A program made the translations under genes and the position numbers. A stretch of DNA of 64,000 nt from Streptomyces jeddahensis (GTDB taxonomy: Bacteria; Actinomycetota; Actinomycetes; Streptomycetales; Streptomycetaceae). The notes under the pieces were generated by a model. That model saw only the letters and a program-made list of their open reading frames with translations, searched no databases and was not told where the DNA came from. The stretch lies in NCBI RefSeq assembly GCF_001642995.1, contig NZ_LOHS01000174.1, forward strand, positions 42,971-106,970, in the 5' to 3' direction. Positions 1 through 7,844 of this stretch are shown here, one piece after another; position 1 is the stretch's first letter; each line of letters begins with the position of its first letter.

Positions 1-58
1 CCGCGGTCGCGGTCCTGGCGCGTGCCGGTGCGACGACGGTCTGAGCACTGGTCGTCAT
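1..58 (-). CDS. Probable sugar ABC transporter permease, N-terminal fragment cut by the window edge
   Basis: Only the first 19 codons are present (MTTSAQTVVAPARARTATA), a polar, Ala/Thr-rich tail like the cytoplasmic N-termini of sugar ABC permeases. Its ATG overlaps the stop codon of the upstream solute-binding gene as ATGA, which indicates translational coupling. The permease identity is inferred from operon position only. Confidence 0.5.
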   Translation of the reverse strand, partial: MTTSAQTVVAPARARTATA

Positions 59-1410
59 GCGACCGCACCTCCCTGCGCGGCGGTCTTGCCGTCCATCGGG
101 TTCTTCGAAGCGAGGAGCTTGGTGAGCTGGGCCTTCATCCGCTGCGCGACGGCGGCCGGCTTGGCGGAGCCCATCGTCGAGGAGACGACGGTCGGGCCGA
201 GGTCCTGGGCGAGGACGCCGGTGGAGCCCGCGAACCACACCTTCGGCTCGGTGGCCTGGTGGTCCATGGCGCTCACGTACTCGTTCTGCGGGGTGAGGTT
301 CTTGTACGCGTCCGTGGAGAGCGTCGGCGTGTACGCGGGAATGTGGCCGCCGGCCGCCCACTGCAGGGCGTGCTGGACGACGTACGCGGCCAGCTCGTGC
401 GCGGCCTCGTTGGTGGCGCCGCCGCGGCCGGCCTGGTGGGGCAGGACGAAGGCGTGCGACTCGGCGTGGGTGGCCTGCTTGCCGAAGACGGGCGGCAGCG
501 GGGTCGCGCCGTAATCGAGCTTGGCGCCGGAGAAGACCGGCACGGACCAGTTGCCCTCCCAGGTGAAGGGGGCGCCGTTGATGAACTGCTCGCCGGTGGG
601 GGCACCAGGGATGACGTAGCCGTCGGTGACGTGCTGGCGGAAGAACTCCAGGACCTGGGTGGCCTTGTCGACGTCGAAGAGGACCTCGGTGCGGGCGTCG
701 TTGAACCACTCGCCGCCGAGCTGGGTGTAGAAGGCGACGAAGAACCACCACTGGAAGTTCTGGTCGTTGGTCCACAGGCCGATCGTCTGCAGCCCCTTCT
801 TCTGGACCGCCTTGGCCTTCTTCAGGACGTCGAACCACTCGTCGGTGGAGGTGACCGGCACGATCCGGCCGTCGTCGCCGAGCAGGTCCGCCTTCTTCAG
901 CACGTCCTTGCGGTAGAAGCAGAGCTGGACGTGGATGTCGAGCGGCAGGGCGTAGAGCTTGCCGTCGATGACACCGCGGTTCCACAGCGCGGGGTTGAAG
1001 TCCTCCTTCCGTACGCCGTACTTGGCGAGCAGGTCGACGTCCCACGGGTCGAGGAGCCGGCCCGGCGAGAAGCCGGCGACCCGGCCCAGGTGCATGACGC
1101 CGAGCTCGGGGGCGCGATTGCCCGCGGCGGCCATGGCCAGCTTCGTGTAGAAGGGGTTGCCCCACTGGAGCGTGGAGTCCTTCACCGCGATGCCGGGGTG
1201 CTCCTTACGGAAGGCGTTCAGCATCGCGATCATGTTGGCGCCGTCGCCGCCGCTGAAGAGATTCCAGTAGCGCACGCGGGTGTCCGCGCTGGAGGCCAGC
1301 GCGTCGGCCCCGGTCCCGAGCGCCGCGAAGGCGAGACTCCCGGCCACGCCCAAGCCGCCGAGGCCGGCGAGGAGTTGCCTACGGCTCAGGGAAGGTTGTC
1401 CCATGCCCAA
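55..1410 (-). CDS. Extracellular sugar-binding protein of an ABC transporter, Tat-exported
   Basis: A 451-residue family 1 solute-binding protein that would capture a sugar or oligosaccharide outside the cell and deliver it to the permeases encoded downstream. The N-terminus has a twin-arginine motif (SLSRRQLLAGL) and a hydrophobic stretch ending around ALGTGADA. There is no lipobox cysteine, so it is probably released or loosely bound. The mature part starts VRYWNLFSGGDGANM, typical of the family, and aromatic residues are clustered (QNFQWWFFVAF), as expected for sugar stacking. It is followed by a permease start with ATGA overlap. A TGTTCG-containing site lies just upstream, and the IclR regulator encoded nearby is the likely controller. 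The transported sugar cannot be told from the sequence. Confidence 0.85.
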   Translation of the reverse strand: MGMGQPSLSRRQLLAGLGGLGVAGSLAFAALGTGADALASSADTRVRYWNLFSGGDGANMIAMLNAFRKEHPGIAVKDSTLQWGNPFYTKLAMAAAGNRAPELGVMHLGRVAGFSPGRLLDPWDVDLLAKYGVRKEDFNPALWNRGVIDGKLYALPLDIHVQLCFYRKDVLKKADLLGDDGRIVPVTSTDEWFDVLKKAKAVQKKGLQTIGLWTNDQNFQWWFFVAFYTQLGGEWFNDARTEVLFDVDKATQVLEFFRQHVTDGYVIPGAPTGEQFINGAPFTWEGNWSVPVFSGAKLDYGATPLPPVFGKQATHAESHAFVLPHQAGRGGATNEAAHELAAYVVQHALQWAAGGHIPAYTPTLSTDAYKNLTPQNEYVSAMDHQATEPKVWFAGSTGVLAQDLGPTVVSSTMGSAKPAAVAQRMKAQLTKLLASKNPMDGKTAAQGGAVA

Positions 1411-1417
1411 CCCTTAC

Positions 1418-1435
1418 TGTTCGATATTCCGAATA
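1418..1435. promoter_or_regulatory. Candidate regulator site upstream of the sugar-binding gene
   Basis: TGTTCGATATTCCGAATA lies 8 bases upstream of the solute-binding gene start and contains an imperfect dyad (TTCGATATTCCGAA). A similar TGTTCGAAATTTC lies upstream of the iclR-type gene at 3234. The repetition suggests one regulator acting at both places, most simply the IclR protein; this is inference. Confidence 0.35.
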
Positions 1436-1542
1436 CCGCCCGTAACTTCGAACCCGGACCGTAGAGTCGAACAGATTTCGCGTCAATGGATTCTGCAAGA
1501 ATTTCAGAAAGCGGTTACTTGAGTCGCCGTCAGGCAAACAGC

Positions 1543-1576
1543 AGGGCCCTCGCCGGCACAGCACGGCGAGGGCCCT
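1543..1576 (-). terminator. Rho-independent-type terminator after the SMP-30 gene
   Basis: A perfect 12-base inverted repeat, AGGGCCCTCGCC / GGCGAGGGCCCT, with a 10-base loop, sits 24 bases beyond the stop of the SMP-30 gene and ahead of the next promoter. There is no strong T-run, as is usual in Streptomyces. The hairpin would work in either direction. Confidence 0.8.
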
Positions 1577-1600
1577 CAAGGAACGGATCGCTGGTGATCG

Positions 1601-2449
1601 CTAGCCCGCGAAGGGCGGCTGCGCCAACCCCTTCCCCGCCCCCGGCACCACCAGCAGCGAGCCGGACAGCGGGTGCGGTGCCTCAAGTCCCGTACGGGCG
1701 GTGCTGATGTACAGGTCGGTCAGGTCGGCGCCGCCGAATGCGCACGCCGTGGGGCGGCGCACGGGCAGGTCGACGACGCGGTCCAGCTCGCCGTCGGGGG
1801 TGTAGCGGCGGACCGCCCCGCCGTCCCACAGCGCGACCCAGACGCACCCTTCCGCGTCGACGGTCAGCCCGTCGGGGAAACCGGCGCCGTCCTCGATGAC
1901 GGCCAACGGGCGCCGGTTCACGACGCGTTCGGCGTCTTCGACGTCGAAGACGTCGATCCGCCGCGTCGGCGAGTCGATGTAGTACATCAGCCGCCCGTCG
2001 GGGCTCCAGCCGGTGCCGTTGCTGACGGCGACGTCGTCGAGGACGGTCTGCGTGGAGCCGTCGCCGGTGATCCGCGTCAGCGTGCCCCCGCCCGGCGCCT
2101 CGTCGTAGCGCATGGTCCCGGCCCAGAGGGAGCCGTCGGGTGCGACGGCGGCGTCGTTGCCGCGGCGGCCGGGAACGGGGTCGTGGTGCAGCCACCGGAA
2201 GTCCCCGCCGCCCGGGCCGTACAGCCCGACACCGTCCCGGAGGTTGACGACGAGGCCGCCGCCCGCGCGGGGCTTCGCGGCACCCACGTGCTGCTCGGTG
2301 ACCATGACGGTACGGCGGCCGTCGGCCGGGTCGTACGTGTGGACGCGCGACTGGAGGATGTCGACCCAGATCAGCCGCCCGGCGTCGGCGTCCCAGGTGG
2401 GACCCTCGCCCAGCTCGGCGTACTCGCGCACCGCGAGTTCGACGCTCAT
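1601..2449 (-). CDS. SMP-30/gluconolactonase-family protein
   Basis: About 282 residues forming the six-bladed SMP-30/regucalcin/gluconolactonase propeller, metal-dependent enzymes that open sugar lactones. Family marks are the N-terminal GEGPTWDADAGRLIWVDI (metal-binding Glu), the central SNGTGWSPDGRLMYYIDS and the later DGAGFPDGLTVDAEG. The start overlaps the stop of the iclR-type gene (GTGATGA), so a GTG at 2452 or an ATG at 2449 may be used and the two genes are translationally coupled. With the upstream sugar transporter it suggests uptake and oxidation of a sugar through an aldonolactone. The sugar is unknown. Confidence 0.85.
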   Translation of the reverse strand: MSVELAVREYAELGEGPTWDADAGRLIWVDILQSRVHTYDPADGRRTVMVTEQHVGAAKPRAGGGLVVNLRDGVGLYGPGGGDFRWLHHDPVPGRRGNDAAVAPDGSLWAGTMRYDEAPGGGTLTRITGDGSTQTVLDDVAVSNGTGWSPDGRLMYYIDSPTRRIDVFDVEDAERVVNRRPLAVIEDGAGFPDGLTVDAEGCVWVALWDGGAVRRYTPDGELDRVVDLPVRRPTACAFGGADLTDLYISTARTGLEAPHPLSGSLLVVPGAGKGLAQPPFAG

Positions 2450-3219
2450 CACACCCCCCGGTAGCCGAGACGCTCGGACAGGTCGGCCGCACCCTTGGCG
2501 GCGAGCTGCTCCAGCTCCCCCCGGCGCTCGTCGCTCCAGCGGATCATGGGTACGGAGATGGAGAGCGCCGCGACGACGCGCCCCGTCCGGTCGCGCACCG
2601 GTGCCGCGACGCAGCTCACGTCCGGGTTCGACTCGCGGCTCTCGACGGCGACCCCGCGCTCGCGGATCACGGCCAGGGCCTCGCGCAGCGCGGCCGGATC
2701 GGTGATGCTGTTGGGGGTCATCGCGACCAGGTCCGCGTCGTCCGGGACGCGAGAGGCGAGCTCGGCGTCCGGGAGGGAGGCCAGCAGCATCTTGCCGACG
2801 GACGTGCAGTGCGCGGGCAGCCGGCGGCCTGCGGCGGACACCATGCGCACGGCGTGCGTGGAGTCCACCTTGGCGATGTAGATGACGTCCGTGCCCTCGA
2901 GGATCGCGACGTGCACCGTCTCGTCGCAGGTCTCGGCGACGGAACGGGCGACCTGCTGGCCCTCGGCCGCGAGGTCCAGCTGCTCGGCGTACCGGCTGCC
3001 GAGCTGGTACGGGCGCACACCCAGCCGGTAGCGGCCCGGCTGGCCCTGCACCGGGACGATGTAGGAACGGGCGGCGAGCGTGGTGACCAGCTCGTGCACC
3101 GTCGTGCGGGGCAGCTGTAGCTTACGGACGATGTCCGGCGCGGACAGGGTGCCGTCACCGTCCAGGAAGAGCTCGAGTATGTCGAGCGCCCGGGTCACGG
3201 CGGGTACGAGGCGGCCCAC
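2449..3219 (-). CDS. IclR-family transcriptional regulator
   Basis: A 256-residue IclR regulator: winged helix at the N-terminus (VTRALDILELFLDG, then IVRKLQLPRTTVHELVTTLAARSYI) followed by the ligand-binding domain with CDETVHVAILEGTDVIYI and the conserved PAHCTSVGKMLLA. I chose the GTG at 3219 because GAGGGAGGGG stands just before it and it gives the normal family length; longer open sequence upstream is poorer coding. It leads directly into the SMP-30 gene and is likely a local sugar-responsive regulator. Confidence 0.88.
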   Translation of the reverse strand: MGRLVPAVTRALDILELFLDGDGTLSAPDIVRKLQLPRTTVHELVTTLAARSYIVPVQGQPGRYRLGVRPYQLGSRYAEQLDLAAEGQQVARSVAETCDETVHVAILEGTDVIYIAKVDSTHAVRMVSAAGRRLPAHCTSVGKMLLASLPDAELASRVPDDADLVAMTPNSITDPAALREALAVIRERGVAVESRESNPDVSCVAAPVRDRTGRVVAALSISVPMIRWSDERRGELEQLAAKGAADLSERLGYRGV

Positions 3220-3233
3220 GACCCCTCCCTCAA

Positions 3234-3270
3234 TGTTCGAAATTTCAACGGTCGACCGGAATAACGAACA
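3234..3270. promoter_or_regulatory. Candidate autoregulatory site upstream of the iclR-type gene
   Basis: TGTTCG at 3234-3239 and its inverse CGAACA at 3265-3270 flank the likely promoter region, and TGTTCGAAATTTC resembles the site before the sugar-binding gene at 1418. Proposed as an operator by motif sharing only. Confidence 0.35.
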
Positions 3271-3370
3271 CAGGTTATGCGGAGCGCTCTCGGCGGGGCA
3301 ATGGGTGGGCGGCAGGGTGTCGCTCCCCGCGCCGGGCCCGGGAACGCGCCCGTACGCGACGATGGTCGGC

Positions 3371-3940
3371 ATGCCGCCGTTCACACCCCGGGACTTCCAG
3401 CTCGTACTGCTGCGCCGCATGGCGGACCACAATCCGGATCTCGTGGAGGACGCCCGGCGTGAGATGGGCGTCTCGCTCGCGGACATGCGCGAGGCGAACC
3501 GCCGCTGGCAGGCGATGGCCCGCTCCCCACGCGCGCGTGGCGCGGCGTCCCGCTACCGCTCGGTCCTCGGCACGCCCGAGTCGACCGCCGTCCGCCGGAT
3601 CGGCGACCTCGCATGCGAAGCCCTGCTGTGGCCGGTCCCGCTCTGGCCCGACCTCCGCTTCGAGGTGCTGCTCGCCCCGAACGGCGCCGTCTGGAACGAG
3701 TGGCTGGTCCGGGCACCCGGCGCTCCGGGCCCCTCCCTGCGTACGATCGCGGACCTCCGCCCGTGGTCGTGCACGGTCGACGAGGCGGCCCGGGGCTTCG
3801 CACCCGCCCGCCCGATGGAGGGGACGGCCCCCACACGCTGGCGCCTCGCGTTCACGGCGCCGGACGAGGACGGGGTGCGGCGACGGGTCGTCGCGGAGTT
3901 CACCTGGGGGCTGTTGCAGCGGCTGACGTCGGTGGAGTGA
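3371..3940 (+). CDS. Hypothetical protein
   Basis: A 189-residue soluble protein beginning MPPFTPRDFQLVLLRR, with no signal peptide or membrane span. The first third is rich in Arg and Glu and probably helical (NPDLVEDARREMGVSL); the second half contains several Trp-bearing strands (WPVPLWPDLRFEVLLAPNG, WNEWLVRAPG). Codon use is typical of the genome, so it is a real gene. I do not recognise the family. An ATG at 3362 is an alternative start; neither has a clear ribosome site. It is divergent from the iclR-type gene. Confidence 0.6.
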   Translation: MPPFTPRDFQLVLLRRMADHNPDLVEDARREMGVSLADMREANRRWQAMARSPRARGAASRYRSVLGTPESTAVRRIGDLACEALLWPVPLWPDLRFEVLLAPNGAVWNEWLVRAPGAPGPSLRTIADLRPWSCTVDEAARGFAPARPMEGTAPTRWRLAFTAPDEDGVRRRVVAEFTWGLLQRLTSVE

Positions 3941-4015
3941 GAGGTGCGCGGCGACCAGGTTCGCCCTGGGCGGGCCAGCGTTCGCCGGCACCAGGTGTGC
4001 ACGGGTACGCCACCG

Positions 4016-4735
4016 TCAGTCGAGAGGCGCGCGTTCGTCGTCCGGGTTCCAGTCCAGCAACCGCACCTTCGCGACCGTCCGTACGTGGCGGCGCATCGCC
4101 GCGGCCGCCTGCTTGGGCTGCTGGGCCTCGATCGCGCGGAGGATCGCCTGGTGCTGGGTCAGGGACCGGTTGGGCCGGCCCGGCTGGCGGAGGGACTCGT
4201 TGCGGCTCTCGGTGATCTGGTCGGCGATGGAGCGCATGAACTCCGCGAGCAGGCTGCTGTGCGCCGCGGCCGTCACCGCCGCATGGAACAGGCGGTCGCC
4301 CTCCACGCCGTACGCGTCCTGGGCGATCTCGTCGGCCATATGAGAGAGCGCCGAGCGCAGGGCGGCGAGGTCCTCGTCCGTACGGCGCTCCGCGGCCAGT
4401 TCGGCGAGCTTGGTCTCGAGCGCCTCACGTGCCTCGAGTACGTCGGGCAGGCGCCGGCGCCGCTCGACCAGGCGCTCCACGGGCTCCGCGTCGAGGCTGT
4501 CCCGCACCAGGTAGGTGCCGCCGCCGTGGCGGACCTCCACCAGGCCCTGGACCTCGAGCACGACGATCGCCTGCTTCACGGAGGCACGGCTGACACCCAG
4601 GCGCTGCGCCAGATCGCGTTCGGGCGGCAGGCGGTCGCCGGCCTTGAGTCCGCCTTCCGCCACGTAACGCCGCAGCCGCTCGAGAACCTGCTCGTACAGG
4701 CGCGGTTTCGCCATCGGGCGCAGTGCGTCGGTCAT
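4016..4735 (-). CDS. GntR/FadR-family regulator, probable malonate-responsive regulator (MatR-like)
   Basis: About 239 residues with an N-terminal GntR winged helix (LKAGDRLPPERDLAQRLGVS, then RASVKQAIVVLEVQGLV) and a helical C-terminal FCD ligand-binding domain whose conserved His/Asp residues (FHAAVTAAAHSSLLAEF) would bind metal and an organic acid. The start at 4735 is preceded by GAGGGGGAACCAC. It is divergent from matC-matB, the usual place for a malonate regulator of this family. Two palindromic sites between the genes are the likely targets. The ligand is inferred from context. Confidence 0.85.
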   Translation of the reverse strand: MTDALRPMAKPRLYEQVLERLRRYVAEGGLKAGDRLPPERDLAQRLGVSRASVKQAIVVLEVQGLVEVRHGGGTYLVRDSLDAEPVERLVERRRRLPDVLEAREALETKLAELAAERRTDEDLAALRSALSHMADEIAQDAYGVEGDRLFHAAVTAAAHSSLLAEFMRSIADQITESRNESLRQPGRPNRSLTQHQAILRAIEAQQPKQAAAAMRRHVRTVAKVRLLDWNPDDERAPLD

Positions 4736-4801
4736 GTGGTTCCCCCTCGCGTGATCTCGCCCGTCGCGAGCGTAACACCGGGTCATGGCCGGTGGTTAGG
4801 T

Positions 4802-4826
4802 GGCTCAGTGGCCAAGTGGCTGAGCC
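4802..4826. promoter_or_regulatory. Operator candidate for the GntR-type regulator, site 1
   Basis: GGCTCAG (4802-4808) and CTGAGCC (4820-4826) form an inverted repeat 11 bases apart, and AGTGGC repeats within it. It lies on the regulator side of the intergenic region, which suggests autoregulation. Confidence 0.5.
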
Positions 4827-4899
4827 AATCTTGCGTCCGACCCCTTGACGCTCGCTCCGGCCGACGCCCAATGTGGTGCAACCGCTCCGCCGAAATGGC

Positions 4900-4918
4900 C
4901 TAGTGGCTCAGCCACTAG
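4900..4918. promoter_or_regulatory. Operator candidate for the GntR-type regulator, site 2
   Basis: CTAGTGGCTCAGCCACTAG is a perfect 19-base palindrome 41 bases before the matC start. It shares GTGGCTCAG with site 1. A perfect palindrome in a GntR-regulated divergent region is good evidence for an operator. Confidence 0.65.
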
Positions 4919-4959
4919 ACCATGAGGCCATCACAAGGGACCCAGGGACGGGAGCCCGC

Positions 4960-6246
4960 ATGTCCGCCGAACTGATATCGATCCTCGTGCTCGTCGTGGT
5001 GTTCGTCATCGCCACCACCCGCTCCATCAACATGGGCGCGCTCGCCTTCGCCGCCGCGTTCGGGGTCGGCGAGCTGGTCGCCGGCCTCGACGCCGACGGC
5101 ATCTTCGCCGGCTTCCCCGGGGACCTCTTCGTCGTCCTCGTCGGCGTCACGTATCTCTTCGCGATCGGCCGCGCCAACGGCACCACCGACTGGCTGGTGC
5201 ACGTCGCGATCCGGCTGGTGCGGGGCCGCGTGGCGCTGATCCCCTGGGTGATGTTCGCGCTGACCGGTGCGCTGACGGCGATCGGCGCGGTCAGTCCGGC
5301 CGCCGTCGCCATCGTCGCGCCGATCGCGCTGAGCTTCGCCGCCCGCTACTCGATCAGCCCGCTGCTGATGGGTGCGATGGTGGTGCACGGCGCGCAGGCC
5401 GGCGGTTTCTCGCCGATCAGCATCTACGGTTCGATCGTCAACGGCATCGTCGAGCGCGAGAAGCTTCCGGGCAGCGAGATCACGCTCTTTCTGGCCTCCC
5501 TCGTGGTCAACCTCGTCATCGCGGGCATCGTGTTCGTCCTGTTCGGCGGCCTCAGGCTCTGGGCGAAGGGTGCTGTGACGGCCACCGGAACCGGCACGGC
5601 CACCGACGCCGGTGAGGACCGGGACCAGGACAAGGGGGCCGATACGCGGCTGACGCCCGCCCGCGGTGCGACGCTGGCCGCTCTCGTCGCGCTCGTCGTC
5701 GCCGTCCTCGCCTTCGACCTCGACGCCGGGCTGACGGCGATCACCCTCGCCGTGCTGCTCAGCGCCTGCTGGCCGCAGGACAGCCGGACGGCAGTCGGCC
5801 AGATCGCCTGGCCGACGGTCCTGCTGATCTGCGGTGTCCTCACCTACGTGGGCGTCCTGAACGAGATGGGCACCATCACCTGGGCAGGCGAGGGCGTCAG
5901 CGGCATCGGCGTCCCGCTGCTGGCGGCGGTCCTGCTCTGCTACATCGGCGCGGTCGTCTCGGCGTTCGCCTCGTCCGTCGGGATCATGGGCGCGCTGATC
6001 CCGCTCGCGGTGCCGTTCCTCGCGCAGGGCGAGATCGGCGCGGTCGGCATGGTGGCGGCCCTGGCGGTGTCGGCGACGGTCGTGGACGTGAGCCCGTTCT
6101 CGACGAACGGCGCGCTGGTCCTGGCCGCGGCGCCGGACGTCGACCGCGAGCGTTTCTTCCGGCAGCTGATGATCTACGGGGGAATCGTGGTGGCCGTGGT
6201 ACCCGCAGTGGTGTGGCTGGTGATGGTCGTACCAGGGCTCGGGTGA
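4960..6246 (+). CDS. matC: Dicarboxylate/malonate carrier, MatC-like SLC13-type permease
   Basis: A 428-residue integral membrane protein with about 11 hydrophobic segments, matching the MatC/DcuC-like dicarboxylate carriers. It begins MSAELISILVLVVVFVIAT, has two related halves, and has a hydrophilic, Asp/Lys-rich cytoplasmic loop around residues 206-232. The ATG at 4960 follows GGGAG at good spacing. It stands directly before a malonyl-CoA synthetase gene, so malonate or a related C3/C4 diacid is the likely cargo. The first gene of the operon is controlled from the palindrome upstream. Confidence 0.82.
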   Translation: MSAELISILVLVVVFVIATTRSINMGALAFAAAFGVGELVAGLDADGIFAGFPGDLFVVLVGVTYLFAIGRANGTTDWLVHVAIRLVRGRVALIPWVMFALTGALTAIGAVSPAAVAIVAPIALSFAARYSISPLLMGAMVVHGAQAGGFSPISIYGSIVNGIVEREKLPGSEITLFLASLVVNLVIAGIVFVLFGGLRLWAKGAVTATGTGTATDAGEDRDQDKGADTRLTPARGATLAALVALVVAVLAFDLDAGLTAITLAVLLSACWPQDSRTAVGQIAWPTVLLICGVLTYVGVLNEMGTITWAGEGVSGIGVPLLAAVLLCYIGAVVSAFASSVGIMGALIPLAVPFLAQGEIGAVGMVAALAVSATVVDVSPFSTNGALVLAAAPDVDRERFFRQLMIYGGIVVAVVPAVVWLVMVVPGLG

Positions 6247-6362
6247 CGTCCGGCACGGTGGCGACCTGCCACCAGACTGCACATTGCGGGTACGGCGCAC
6301 ATATACGCCAGAAACACTGACGACTGCAGCGAAGCGACAGCGACCAACAAGGAGTACGACGC

Positions 6363-7844
6363 GTGTCCTCTCTCTTTCCGGCCATGACCGCAGGTCCCGG
6401 CGGCGGTGCGGACCGGCCCGCCCTGCGTTTCGGCGACCGCGCCCTGACGTACGGCGAGCTCGCCGCCGTGACCGGCTCGCTCGCCGAGCGCATCCGCGGT
6501 GCCGGCCGGGTCGCCCTCTGGGCCACGCCCACCCTCGAGACGGCGGTCGGTGCGGTGGCCGCGCTGGAGGCGGGCGTCGCCGCCGTGCCGCTCAACCCCA
6601 AGTCGGGTGAGAAGGAGCTCGCGCACATCGTGGCGGACAGTGCTCCGTCGCTGGTGCTCGCGGCGCCCGGCGAAGAGCTCCCTCCGGCGCTCGGCGCGCT
6701 GACCCGTATCGATGTGGAGGCCGACGCCCGGGCGGCGGGAGCGGCGACGCCGCGCTCCGCGGACGACACCGACGACGCAGCCCCGGCCTTCGTCGTCTAC
6801 ACCTCCGGGACCACCGGTCCGCCCAAGGGCGCCGTCCTCCCCCGCCGCGCCGTCGCCGCGACGCTGGACGCGCTGGAGGACGCCTGGCAGTGGACGGGCG
6901 ACGACGTGCTGGTGCACGGGCTGCCGCTGTTCCATGTGCACGGGCTGATCCTCGGGATCCTCGGTCCGCTCCGGCGGGGCGGCTCGGTGCGGCATCTCGG
7001 CCGGTTCAGCACCGAGGGTGTGGCACGGGAGCTGAACTCCGGCGCCACGATGCTGTTCGGCGTACCGACCATGTACCACCGCATCGCCGAGGCGCTGCCT
7101 GAGGAGCCCGAGCTGGCCAAGGGCCTCGCCAAGGCCCGGCTGCTCGTATCGGGCTCAGCCGCGCTCCCCGTGCACGACCACGAGCGGATCGCGGCCGCGA
7201 CCGGCAGCCGGGTCATCGAGCGGTACGGCATGACGGAGACGCTGATGAACACGAGTGTGCGGGCGGACGGCGAGCCGCGCGCGGGCACGGTCGGCGTGCC
7301 CCTGCCGGGCGTCGAGCTGCGGCTCGTCGACGAGGCCGGGGCGGCCGTCGAGGCATACGACGGGGAGACGGTCGGCGAGATCCAGGTGCGCGGGCCGAAC
7401 CTGTTCACGGAGTATCTGAACCGGCCGGACGCGACCGCGGCCGCCTTCGCGGAGGGCGGCTGGTTCCGCACCGGGGACATGGCCGTGCGCGAACCCGACG
7501 GATACGTACGCATCGTCGGCCGCAAGGCCACCGACCTCATCAAGAGCGGCGGCTACAAGATCGGCGCGGGCGAGATCGAGAACGCGCTGCTCGAGCACCC
7601 CGGGGTACGGGAGGCCGCGGTGACGGGCGAACCGGACGACGACCTGGGCGAGCGGATCGTGGCGTGGATCGTCCCCGCCACACCCGAAGCCCCGCCGTCG
7701 GCCGACGAGTTGGCCGACCATGTCGCCCGCCGCCTCGCCCCGCACAAGCGGCCGCGGGCCGTGCGCTACCTGGGCGCACTGCCACGCAACGACATGGGCA
7801 AGATCGTGAAGAGGGCACTCCATGAGCAGGCACTCCATGACTGA
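6363..7844 (+). CDS. matB: Malonyl-CoA synthetase (MatB)
   Basis: A 493-residue ANL-superfamily acyl-CoA synthetase that joins malonate or methylmalonate to CoA using ATP, supplying extender units for fatty acid and polyketide synthesis. Visible motifs are the P-loop FVVYTSGTTGPPKGAV, the adenine motif ERYGMTETLMNTS, the GWFRTGDMA motif, the hinge VGRKATDLIKSGGYKI, and the C-terminal catalytic lysine in LPRNDMGKIVKR. The sequence closely matches my memory of S. coelicolor MatB. GTG start with AAGGAG eight bases upstream. Its 3' end overlaps the carboxyltransferase gene. Confidence 0.93.
   Translation: MSSLFPAMTAGPGGGADRPALRFGDRALTYGELAAVTGSLAERIRGAGRVALWATPTLETAVGAVAALEAGVAAVPLNPKSGEKELAHIVADSAPSLVLAAPGEELPPALGALTRIDVEADARAAGAATPRSADDTDDAAPAFVVYTSGTTGPPKGAVLPRRAVAATLDALEDAWQWTGDDVLVHGLPLFHVHGLILGILGPLRRGGSVRHLGRFSTEGVARELNSGATMLFGVPTMYHRIAEALPEEPELAKGLAKARLLVSGSAALPVHDHERIAAATGSRVIERYGMTETLMNTSVRADGEPRAGTVGVPLPGVELRLVDEAGAAVEAYDGETVGEIQVRGPNLFTEYLNRPDATAAAFAEGGWFRTGDMAVREPDGYVRIVGRKATDLIKSGGYKIGAGEIENALLEHPGVREAAVTGEPDDDLGERIVAWIVPATPEAPPSADELADHVARRLAPHKRPRAVRYLGALPRNDMGKIVKRALHEQALHD

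Noticed and set aside
6257..6273. GGTGGC/GCCACC hairpin between matC and matB as an attenuator
   Set aside because: Only six pairs and no supporting leader; it may slow transcription but the evidence is thin.
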